This document shows, piece by piece, positions 1 through 6,129 of a DNA stretch of 6,129 bases. The first letter of the stretch is position 1; each line of letters opens with the position of its first letter. The notes beneath the pieces are model-generated. The model was not told the origin of the DNA and searched no databases. It saw only the letters and a list, made by a program, of their open reading frames with translations. This DNA is from Methylococcales bacterium (GTDB lineage: Bacteria; Pseudomonadota; Gammaproteobacteria; Methylococcales; Methylomonadaceae), in contig JAGLUC010000318.1 in the NCBI GenBank assembly GCA_023134955.1, positions 1 to 6,129 of the forward strand, in the 5' to 3' direction. Both the position numbers and the translations under genes were made by a program.

Positions 1-9
1 CCTTTTAAT

Positions 10-25
10 GGGGTGAGTAGTTACC
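10..25. repeat. Possible end of a repeat related to the palindromic element
   Basis: The 16 bases GGGGTGAGTAGTTACC, followed by AAA, resemble the terminus of the palindromic element at 1698-1857 read inward from its right end. Both have GG(A/G)GTGAG and then GTTACCAAA; the element has about ten extra bases (GATTAAATAA region) between these blocks. The match is short and lies at the window edge, so it may be a truncated relative or chance. It falls just downstream of the minus-strand gene pair. Confidence 0.3.
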
Positions 26-35
26 AAAAAACAAG

Positions 36-338
36 TTATTTTCTAACCATTAAAAATACCCCCGTAACCAACCCTAATACAGCCAGGGTTGTGCTGCTAT
101 GTGAGAATGAGAAGTGAAACAATACTAAACTGCTTTTCAATATCAACCAGGTACTTAATAATAAAATTCCAATATTTCCCACGCTGTTTTTAAGGAAATA
201 CATCAACATAAATATTCCAGCAACTAAAGCCAATGCTGCCAGAATAGTTTTCTCGTGGGAAAAGTGGAAATGGGTCAATGTCAGTACGCTTTGCGCGATT
301 AACCACACCGCCATTAGATACCAGCCTATATTTTTCAT
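36..338 (-). CDS. Small four-helix membrane protein built from two tandem two-helix modules
   Basis: This is a 100-residue, very hydrophobic protein of unknown function, predicted to sit in the inner membrane with about four helices. Residues 3-46 and 55-98 align without gaps (about 23 of 44 identical), so it is an internal duplication of a module: NIG, a helix with WLI, a histidine segment, then a helix with G.F near its end. The first histidine segment is HFHFSH (23-28) and the second HFSFSH (75-80); the first and last His of each line up. The ATG at 338 is preferred over a GTG six bases upstream because AGGAG lies 5 nt before it; the GTG overlaps that site. The gene starts 8 nt after the YihY-family stop and is probably co-transcribed with it. 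Single-module proteins of about 50 residues with a similar pattern are, from memory, common hypothetical proteins. The paired His residues could bind a metal or haem, but nothing here proves it. Confidence 0.75.
   Translation of the reverse strand: MKNIGWYLMAVWLIAQSVLTLTHFHFSHEKTILAALALVAGIFMLMYFLKNSVGNIGILLLSTWLILKSSLVLFHFSFSHSSTTLAVLGLVTGVFLMVRK
45..332 (-). repeat. Intragenic tandem duplication (two 44-codon units)
   Basis: Codons 3-46 (bases 201-332) and 55-98 (bases 45-176) of the small membrane protein encode two copies of the same two-helix unit, offset by exactly 52 codons. Protein identity is about half. The duplication is therefore old and kept at protein level, not a recent DNA repeat. 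Confidence 0.7.
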
Positions 339-343
339 ACTCA

Positions 344-348
344 CTCCT
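344..348 (-). promoter_or_regulatory. Ribosome binding site AGGAG of the small membrane protein gene
   Basis: On the minus strand AGGAG lies 5 nt upstream of the ATG at 338 and overlaps the last two bases of the TAG stop of the YihY-family gene (TAGGAG). This decides the start of the small gene and suggests translational coupling between the two genes. It is the only strong Shine-Dalgarno next to a start codon in this window. Confidence 0.7.
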
Positions 349-1633
349 AAATTTCTTTTAATAAATAATTTTCTTTATTTTTTAGATTAGAAAACTGCTC
401 ATAGCCTGTCATATCAGGCACACTATTTTGACCTGCTGTCTCCAATGCGTCGATAACAACTGCAACTGACAGTCCATTAATATCCCGTGACGGTTGATAA
501 ATAACCTCCTCCCCATCCGACACTTTTAGCTCAACCACTAGCTGACAGTCTATCAATTCAGTCAGTATTTTTTGTGTCACTGAAACTGGTAAACTCAATT
601 CACTAGCAATTAATTCCGCATTAGGTGCTTTCACACCACTGGAAAAACAGGTAACGATAAAATGACATATTTGCAAAGCAATGGTTTTCTTTAATGAAAA
701 ACTAAGGTTTGAAAATCTATCACTATGTCGATAACTATTGAAATTTTGCACATAAAACGATATTTCACAGCCAAATAGCACAACAATCCATACCAATTGC
801 AACCATATAAGAAACAAAGGTAAAGCTGCAAAACTACCGTAAATAGCATTGTAGCTCGACGCGCCTAATTGCAGCGTCAAGTAACCCCACTGCACTATTT
901 GAAACAAAATTCCCGTCAGAATACCCGCAATAACCCCAGCTTTAATGGTGATTTTCTGATTCGGCATAAACAAAAAAATAAAGCTGAATAAACCTATCAT
1001 AATCAACAAGGGCGAAAAGCTCATGGCATACAACACCATTTTGCTGCCAAATTCTGGTAGATGAATTTTTTCAACTAACCAGGTGATTTTAGTTTTAACA
1101 AAAACAGTCATACTACTTGACATAATTAACAACACAGGCGCTAACACCATCAGTGATAAATAATCACTCAACTTTCTAGCTAAGGGTCTGCTTTTTTGAA
1201 TTTTCCAAATATGATTGAATGATTCTTCGATATTACTAATCACTTTAATCACCGTAAAAAACAATACCACAATACCAATCCCGGCAACTACTCCTCCTTT
1301 GGTACTGGATAACATATTTTGAGAAAAATCAATTAGCTGTAACATCATAGTGTCTTGTTCTGATGATTTTTCTAATAATTGTTGCTCTAACTTCTTCTCA
1401 AAGCCAAAGCCTTTTGCAATACCAAACAACAGAGCAATAACGGGAACTATAGATAAGAGTGTATACAGTGTTAAAGCAGAAGCTCTTAACTGACAAAGAT
1501 CACGATTAAACCCTTGAACAGAAAGTAAAAAGACCTTTAAAATTTTAATGCCTAAAAACTGAATACTTGATAATTTCTCATCAGACACAGTCCAAATATC
1601 TTGTTTTATAAATTGAGTGATTGTTGAGGTCAT
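347..1633 (-). CDS. YihY/BrkB-family inner-membrane protein with C-terminal winged-helix-like extension
   Basis: This 428-residue protein belongs to the YihY/BrkB family, once called RNase BN by mistake. Its molecular role is not settled; a transport or envelope role is usually proposed. The family core spans about residues 30-300: an amphipathic start with the RASALTLYTLLSIVPV segment (50-65), GIGIVVLFFTVIKVISNIEESFNHIW (118-143, family hallmark), helices near 158-180 and 198-223, the FMPN segment (222-225), and the terminal helices with YNAIYGSFAALPLFLIWLQL and GCEISF (261-293). E. coli YihY is about 290 residues, so residues 310-428 are an extension. That part contains an HTH-like stretch (338-368) and a segment at 379-399 resembling the wing and tail of Rrf2-type domains. 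Such extended versions are known in the family. The ATG at 1633 has no visible Shine-Dalgarno, yet no better start is in reach. It is transcribed divergently from the sensor kinase. Confidence 0.9.
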   Translation of the reverse strand: MTSTITQFIKQDIWTVSDEKLSSIQFLGIKILKVFLLSVQGFNRDLCQLRASALTLYTLLSIVPVIALLFGIAKGFGFEKKLEQQLLEKSSEQDTMMLQLIDFSQNMLSSTKGGVVAGIGIVVLFFTVIKVISNIEESFNHIWKIQKSRPLARKLSDYLSLMVLAPVLLIMSSSMTVFVKTKITWLVEKIHLPEFGSKMVLYAMSFSPLLIMIGLFSFIFLFMPNQKITIKAGVIAGILTGILFQIVQWGYLTLQLGASSYNAIYGSFAALPLFLIWLQLVWIVVLFGCEISFYVQNFNSYRHSDRFSNLSFSLKKTIALQICHFIVTCFSSGVKAPNAELIASELSLPVSVTQKILTELIDCQLVVELKVSDGEEVIYQPSRDINGLSVAVVIDALETAGQNSVPDMTGYEQFSNLKNKENYLLKEI

Positions 1634-1682
1634 AATTAATAATTAGTGTGATAATAAATAAAATATCCTGATTTTATTCAGC

Positions 1683-1867
1683 TAGTCTTTAATATAAGGA
1701 GTGAGGATTAAATAAGTTCCCGATTTTGACTTGCCTTTTAATTCCACAGAAGCACTAATAAAATAGTTACGTAGCTTGCTATGCGCCTATTTTATTAGCA
1801 CTCCTGTGAAATCAAAATTCTGTGTCAAACTTTGGTAACTTATTTAATCCTCACTCCTAAAAGACTA
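1683..1867. repeat. Outer inverted repeat flanking the palindromic element (likely interrupted hairpin)
   Basis: TAGTCTTT at 1683-1690 pairs perfectly with AAAGACTA at 1860-1867; allowing one mismatch the match reaches 1680 and 1870. These arms lie just outside the TAA copies. If the element and one TAA are removed, they form an 8-bp stem with a 6-nt loop (AATATA), so the element appears to have inserted into the loop of an older hairpin in the divergent intergenic region. Otherwise the arms are simply the outermost part of one larger palindrome. Confidence 0.55.
1698..1857. mobile_element. 160-bp palindromic MITE-like element with 21-bp terminal inverted repeats
   Basis: Bases 1698-1718 and 1837-1857 are perfect inverted repeats of 21 bp beginning GGAGTGAGG. 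Pairing continues inward with mismatches and two 1-nt indels (TTGAC, TTTT.ATT, CACAG.AG blocks) and closes with a perfect 12-bp stem, 1755-1766 with 1787-1798. The 20-nt apex can fold further (GTAGC-TT-GCTAT). TAA flanks both ends directly (1695-1697, 1858-1860), fitting a 3-bp target duplication. It has no coding capacity, so it would need a transposase in trans. It sits between the divergent YihY-family and kinase genes, where it could alter both promoters. I do not recognise the parent insertion sequence. An alternative is a large regulatory or structural palindrome that is not mobile; copies elsewhere in the genome would decide. Confidence 0.7.
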
Positions 1868-1891
1868 ACTTCAATTAAAAAAAATACAAGT

Positions 1892-4471
1892 ATGTCAGTA
1901 GACAAAGCAGTTTTCAAAGCCAAGACATCCAGTAACTCTCTACTCTCAACAGGGTTATTAATTATAGCAATTACATGTGTTTGTTTTTTATTTGGGCTTT
2001 TAGGACTCAAACTGGCTATCCCCCCAAGTCAAGCGGGTGTAATTTGGCCCCCATCGGGCATTGCACTTGCATCCATGCTGATATATGGCAATAGAATTTG
2101 GCCCGGTATTTTTATTAGTAACTTTTTGATAACAGCATGGGCCTTTAACTTTAACGATCAATTTCTAAGCATTTACACCTCAACTGCTTTTGGGGGCACT
2201 CTTTTTGCCTATGTAGGCACTGCTCTTATTAAAAAGTATTCCCACTACCCTAACGACCTTGTTAATGATAAAGAAATTATTTTATTTTTACTCTTCGGGG
2301 GGCCTGTTAGCTGTTTAATACCGGCAACTATTGGCATTACAGCCATGGTTTTAAATGGCGTTACTTCACCCTCTGAAATCCCATTAAGCTGGTTTAGCTG
2401 GTGGGTAGGAGACACTATCGGGGTACTTATTTTTACCCCCATCATGCTGACTGTTTTTGCCCCTAAAAACAGCCTGTGGAGAAGACGACGATTCTCATTA
2501 GCTGCTCCTTTAGTTTTGTCATTTTGCTTCGTTTTATTTTTCTTTTTTTATGCTCTGAAATTAGAGAGCAGACGTAATCATAAAATTTTTGAACAATACA
2601 CAGCAACAGTCACCCATGAATTAAATCATCATATTACTGATCACATTCGCTTCATCCACTCAATTCATACCTTCTTCAACAACTCTAAAGATATTGAAAA
2701 CCTTGAATTCAACTTATTTACCCAAGTTGCCCTGGAAGAATTTCAAGAAATTATAGCCTTCGCTTTTATAGAAAATACAGATAATAACCCAAACACCCCA
2801 TTAACCATCAAATACAATATAAATAAATCAGGTTTTGATTTGCTAATACCTTCATTAATAAAAAAAATGGCATCATCGACATTTAATATTAATCTCAAAG
2901 ACCAATCAATCCCTACACATATTTATAGTGATCATAAAACAGCCTATTTAATAAACCCTGTTTATGATCAACAAAAACTAAAGGGCATTATTGTCAGTTG
3001 CTTTTCATTCCCTGTACTAGTCAAACACTCACTTCAAGAATCAAACATAAAAAACTTAGGTTTATCCATTCTTAGCATTATAAATAATCGTTTTTTATAT
3101 AGTAATGAGGATTTTAACCCAGCTCATCCAAAACTGGAGCATGTCATCAAGATTGCAAACAGTAAATGGAAATTAATTTATTCTTTAGATAAATCAATTT
3201 TATACTCCCAGGCGCATTGGTCATTATGGTTAGTCATTATCAGTGGTTTAATCCTTATCAGTTTGCTTGGTCTTGGCTTACTATTATTAACTGGGCGCTA
3301 CTTGCGTACAGAACAAATTGTAAAAAAACGAACCAAAGAGTTATTAATTGAAAAAAATAAAGCTGAATCAGCTAATCGTGCTAAAAGTCATTTTTTATCC
3401 AATATAAGTCATGAACTCCGTACACCACTGAATGGTATTTTAGGTTTCAGTCAGCTATTACAAAAAAATAAAAATATTTCTGAGGCTGATAAAAGGAAAA
3501 TAACCATTATTAGTCATTGCGGCAATCATCTTTTGGATATGATTAATGATATTTTAGATATTTCCAGAATTGAAACAAACAAAATAAATATCACTCCCTA
3601 TACTGTTGATCTCAATCAATTTATAGATGACATTGTAACTATTTTTAGTCTCAAAGCTGAGCAGAAAGAATTATCATTTATTGTTAATCGATCAATCCAC
3701 TCAAATTTTATAGAAGCTGACCAGAAACGACTCAATCAAATCATTTATAACCTTCTATCCAATGCTATTAAATTTACCGATACTGGAAGTGTTAGTTTTA
3801 ATATTAACCATGATAACAACACCTTATCTGTAACTGTAAAAGATACTGGCTGTGGTATTCCTAAAGCCAATCTGGCATCTATTTTTTCTCCTTTTACTCA
3901 AATAGATGACAAAAACTTTTCTGAAGAAGGCATAGGCCTAGGGCTTGCTATCTGCTACCAGCTGACGCAGCTAATGGATGGCACCATTACTGTAAAGAGC
4001 ACCCCGAACTTAGGCAGTACATTTAATCTATCAATCCCTTTACCTTCTGTAAAAGAACCCATACCATTAACAACCAGTTCATCTCTACAAAACATTGAGA
4101 CAAATGCACCCACTCATAAGGCACATTTACTCATTGCAGATGATAATGAAATAAATATCATATTTTTATCTCATATGCTTGAGAACTTAAACTGCACTTT
4201 TGATACCGCTGTTAACGGTGCAGAAGCACTTGAGCTTCTGTGCACTAATACCTACCAATTGGCATTGATAGATTTAAACATGCCTGTCATTAATGGCTTA
4301 GAACTAATTAAGTCTATCCGAAAAAAGAACATTTCCCTACCTGCTATTGCCATCAGTGCTTATGCTGATAGCCATAAAATTACTGAGTCCATAACTGCTG
4401 GGTTTAATGACTATTTGACTAAACCTATTGATGAAGTACGGTTGAATAAACTGATTAATGAGTATCTATAA
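1892..4471 (+). CDS. Hybrid sensor histidine kinase, MASE1-CHASE-HisKA-HATPase-REC
   Basis: This is an 859-residue membrane-bound hybrid kinase that starts a phosphorelay. Residues about 20-220 are a MASE1-type multi-helix sensor with the signature WPPSGIALA (52-60). Residues about 228-435 form an extracytoplasmic domain that looks like CHASE (helical FF.S start; PVYDQQKLKG at 356-365). A helix at about 444-468 leads to a short coiled linker. HisKA carries SHELRTPLN with the phospho-accepting His507. The ATPase has N624 in NLLSNAIKF, DTGCGIP (651-657) and GIGLGLA (680-686). The C-terminal receiver (about 745-858) has DD 750-751, phospho-acceptor D794, S822 and K844. All catalytic residues are intact. 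There is no Hpt or DNA-binding domain, so an outside Hpt protein and regulator are needed. The ATG at 1892 is chosen over an in-frame TTG at 1832, which lies inside the palindromic element and only adds a polar tail. The Shine-Dalgarno is weak. The ligand is unknown. Confidence 0.92.
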   Translation: MSVDKAVFKAKTSSNSLLSTGLLIIAITCVCFLFGLLGLKLAIPPSQAGVIWPPSGIALASMLIYGNRIWPGIFISNFLITAWAFNFNDQFLSIYTSTAFGGTLFAYVGTALIKKYSHYPNDLVNDKEIILFLLFGGPVSCLIPATIGITAMVLNGVTSPSEIPLSWFSWWVGDTIGVLIFTPIMLTVFAPKNSLWRRRRFSLAAPLVLSFCFVLFFFFYALKLESRRNHKIFEQYTATVTHELNHHITDHIRFIHSIHTFFNNSKDIENLEFNLFTQVALEEFQEIIAFAFIENTDNNPNTPLTIKYNINKSGFDLLIPSLIKKMASSTFNINLKDQSIPTHIYSDHKTAYLINPVYDQQKLKGIIVSCFSFPVLVKHSLQESNIKNLGLSILSIINNRFLYSNEDFNPAHPKLEHVIKIANSKWKLIYSLDKSILYSQAHWSLWLVIISGLILISLLGLGLLLLTGRYLRTEQIVKKRTKELLIEKNKAESANRAKSHFLSNISHELRTPLNGILGFSQLLQKNKNISEADKRKITIISHCGNHLLDMINDILDISRIETNKINITPYTVDLNQFIDDIVTIFSLKAEQKELSFIVNRSIHSNFIEADQKRLNQIIYNLLSNAIKFTDTGSVSFNINHDNNTLSVTVKDTGCGIPKANLASIFSPFTQIDDKNFSEEGIGLGLAICYQLTQLMDGTITVKSTPNLGSTFNLSIPLPSVKEPIPLTTSSSLQNIETNAPTHKAHLLIADDNEINIIFLSHMLENLNCTFDTAVNGAEALELLCTNTYQLALIDLNMPVINGLELIKSIRKKNISLPAIAISAYADSHKITESITAGFNDYLTKPIDEVRLNKLINEYL

Positions 4472-4619
4472 GATAGTAGTCCACCAACCTTAATCAAGGC
4501 TGCGAAAAACTTGGCGTGATAATAAAGCCACTGGCTCTAATAATTCATTTCAAATACTTTCACAGCCTGCCTATTAATCGGTAAAATACTCCGTTTACTC
4601 AATTAATCTTTTCAAACAC
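4472..4619. other. Intergenic region between kinase and proS
   Basis: These 148 bases hold the proS promoter in the right part. The left part has only small 4-bp stems (CCTT/AAGG at 4488-4499; AGCC/GGCT at 4526-4536) without a following T-run, so no clear terminator of the kinase gene can be called. No open reading frame or RNA gene is evident. Confidence 0.6.
4559..4587 (+). promoter_or_regulatory. Candidate sigma70 promoter of proS
   Basis: TTCACA at 4559-4564 (5 of 6 to the -35 consensus) is separated by exactly 17 bp from TAAAAT at 4582-4587 (5 of 6 to the -10 consensus). Transcription would start near 4594, leaving a leader of only about 25 nt before the proS ATG. The leader has no recognisable Shine-Dalgarno. 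Confidence 0.6.
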
Positions 4620-6129
4620 ATGCGTACAACTCAATTTCCTCTTAGCACTGTCAAAGAAATACCTGCTGATGCTGAAATCACCAGTCATAAACTAATGATT
4701 CGGGCAGGTTTAATCCGTAAATTAGCATCGGGTTTATACACTTGGCTACCTTTAGGATTAAGAGTTTTACGCAAAGTAGAAAAAATCACCCGAGCTGAAA
4801 TGGAAAAAGCAGGTGCATTAGAAATTTTAATGCCTACGCTGCAACCTGCTGAACTCTGGCAGGAAACTGGACGTTGGGAACAGTATGGCCCTGAACTTGC
4901 TCGTTTAAAGGACAGACATGACAGAGACTTTTGCCTAGGTCCAACTCATGAAGAGATTATTACTGACCTGGCTAGAAATGAATTAAAAAGTTACAAGCAA
5001 TTACCCATCTCTTACTTCCAAATCCAGACAAAAATTCGTGATGAAATTCGCCCACGTTTTGGCATTATGCGCTCTCGCGAATTTATTATGAAAGATGCCT
5101 ATTCCTTCCATTTAGACCAAACATCATTACAACAAACTTACGATGTTATGTACCAAACATACTGCAACATCTTCGACCAGCTAGGACTAAAATATCGCGC
5201 AGTCATTGCTGACTCAGGCTCTATTGGTGGCGCCGTATCACATGAATTCCATGTGCTGGCAAATTCAGGTGAAGATGAAATCGCCTTTTCAACAGACAGT
5301 GACTACGCTGCAAACATTGAAAAAGCGGAAGCGATTATGCCTGCTAGTAAACGTGCAGAAGCCAAAGCAGAATTAGTATTAGTTGACACTCCTAATCAAC
5401 GTAGCATTGATGAAGTTAGTCAGTTTTTAAAGGTTAATGCAAAACAGTGTATTAGAACTCTATTTGTTAAAAATAATAATGCAAAAATTATCGTTCTATT
5501 ATTACGTGGTGACCATACACTTAATGAAGTTAAAGCGTCAAAACTAGGAATAAAAACTCCTTTAGAATTTGCCTCAGATAATGAAATTGCAGATGTAATT
5601 TCTGGTGCTGCTTTAAATACTCAATATGGACATGGAAGTTTTGACAGTAATTCTAAAATACAAAAAAAACAAAATGAATTGAATAGAGCTGAGTTACTCG
5701 CTGAAAATTATAGCAAAAGTAGTTTAGCCGGCTATCTTGGTCCCGTTGGCTTACCAGAAAACACTCCTATCATAGTTGATCGCAGTGCCAGTCTATTATC
5801 TGACTTTATCTGTGGCGCCAACCAAGATGACAAACATTACAAAGGAACTAACTGGGAACGCGACCTGCCCTTACCCCAAATAGAAGATTTACGCCTTGTT
5901 GTTGAGGGTGATGCAAGCCCGGACGGTAAAGGGACTATTACCCTGGCTCGCGGTATAGAAGTGGGTCATATCTTTCAATTAGGCACAAAATACAGTGAAG
6001 CAATGAAAGCCTCTGTAATCAATGAAGCGGGTAAGCCTCAAATTATGACTATGGGTTGCTACGGTATAGGAATTTCAAGAGTTGTTGCTGCTGCTGTTGA
6101 ACAAAGTCATGATGATAAAGGCATTATCT
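4620..6129 (+). CDS. proS: Prolyl-tRNA synthetase, bacterial type with editing domain (3' end beyond window)
   Basis: ProS charges tRNA-Pro with proline in the cytoplasm and removes mischarged alanine through its inserted editing (INS) domain. The window holds 503 codons; roughly the last 105 residues, including most of the anticodon-binding domain, lie outside. The start MRTTQFPLST matches the E. coli N-terminus (MRTSQYLLST), which fixes the ATG even without a Shine-Dalgarno. Visible class II features are the GLYTWLPLG region (38-46), GPTHEE (107-112), motif 2 with RDEIRPRFGIMRSREF (140-155) and MKDAYSF, and motif 3 with GCYGIGISR (479-487). The editing domain spans about 224-410, with RGDH (296-299), a GXXXP loop (G371-P375) and KHY with H406, the match to E. 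coli H369. Two oddities are Arg279 at the position of E. coli Lys279 and an insertion of about 39 residues (330-368). It has its own promoter-like sequence upstream. Confidence 0.97.
   Translation, partial: MRTTQFPLSTVKEIPADAEITSHKLMIRAGLIRKLASGLYTWLPLGLRVLRKVEKITRAEMEKAGALEILMPTLQPAELWQETGRWEQYGPELARLKDRHDRDFCLGPTHEEIITDLARNELKSYKQLPISYFQIQTKIRDEIRPRFGIMRSREFIMKDAYSFHLDQTSLQQTYDVMYQTYCNIFDQLGLKYRAVIADSGSIGGAVSHEFHVLANSGEDEIAFSTDSDYAANIEKAEAIMPASKRAEAKAELVLVDTPNQRSIDEVSQFLKVNAKQCIRTLFVKNNNAKIIVLLLRGDHTLNEVKASKLGIKTPLEFASDNEIADVISGAALNTQYGHGSFDSNSKIQKKQNELNRAELLAENYSKSSLAGYLGPVGLPENTPIIVDRSASLLSDFICGANQDDKHYKGTNWERDLPLPQIEDLRLVVEGDASPDGKGTITLARGIEVGHIFQLGTKYSEAMKASVINEAGKPQIMTMGCYGIGISRVVAAAVEQSHDDKGII
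5607..5723 (+). other. In-frame insertion of about 39 codons in the ProS editing domain
   Basis: Against E. coli ProS recalled from memory, the segment between the EI of NEIADVISG and the LGPV of the GXXXP loop is 49 residues rather than about 10. The extra stretch (about residues 330-368) is polar and rich in Asn, Lys, Gln and Ser, with a probable helix around KKQNELNRAELLAEN. The reading frame stays open through motif 3, so it is a true in-frame insertion and not a frameshift. I see no inverted repeat or direct repeat at its ends. Confidence 0.6.

Noticed and set aside
19..50. Possible terminator after the minus-strand gene pair (GTTA/TAAC stem followed by a T-rich run)
   Set aside because: The stem is only 4 bp, overlaps the stop codon and is AT-rich; this is too weak to call a terminator.
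338..348. AGGAGTGAG before the small membrane protein gene matches the end of the palindromic element
   Set aside because: The nine-base match is explained by a normal Shine-Dalgarno at correct spacing, and the rest of the element end is absent.
1634..1697. Promoter for the YihY-family gene
   Set aside because: Several AT-rich -10-like words (TATATT, TATTAT) occur on the minus strand, but none has an acceptable -35 at proper spacing, so no call was made.
1634..1891. CRISPR array, tRNA or riboswitch in the divergent intergenic region
   Set aside because: The only repeat structure is one palindrome with inverted arms; there are no spaced direct repeats, no cloverleaf pattern and no known riboswitch motif.
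2245..2445. 66-codon open frame on the minus strand inside the kinase gene
   Set aside because: It lies fully antisense to the conserved MASE1 region, has no family resemblance and no clear ribosome binding site; it is a shadow of the kinase frame.
4488..4536. Small hairpins downstream of the kinase gene as a terminator
   Set aside because: The stems are 4 bp and have no T-run after them, so intrinsic termination is not supported.

Overview
The window is AT-rich bacterial DNA, most likely gammaproteobacterial. The strongest evidence is the partial prolyl-tRNA synthetase at the right end, whose first 160 or so residues follow the E. coli ProS pattern almost without gaps. The order or genus cannot be fixed from the sequence. 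A low-GC aquatic or methanotroph-like gammaproteobacterium would fit, but that is a guess.

Layout from left to right. Positions 36-1633 hold a two-gene minus-strand unit. The upstream gene is a YihY/BrkB-family inner-membrane protein with a C-terminal winged-helix-like extension. It is followed, 8 nt after its stop, by a 100-residue membrane protein made of two tandem copies of a two-helix, histidine-bearing module. The second gene's Shine-Dalgarno overlaps the stop codon of the first, which suggests translational coupling. Positions 1634-1891 are a divergent intergenic region dominated by a 160-bp imperfect palindrome (1698-1857) with 21-bp perfect terminal inverted repeats and TAA on both sides. 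It looks like a MITE-type non-autonomous element. Removing it rebuilds a smaller 8-bp-stem hairpin. Positions 1892-4471 encode an 859-residue hybrid sensor kinase (MASE1 - CHASE-like - HisKA - HATPase - receiver). Positions 4472-4619 are a short intergenic region with a good sigma70-like promoter. Positions 4620-6129 are proS, cut off by the window end.

The genes do not form an obvious single pathway. The kinase has no DNA-binding output and no Hpt domain, so its signal must pass to partners outside the window. The divergent kinase and YihY genes share the control region into which the palindromic element is inserted. I see no convincing new defence or metabolic system here. The points most worth a second look are the palindromic element and its apparent target site, an in-frame insertion of about 39 residues next to the editing pocket of ProS, and the internally duplicated small membrane protein.
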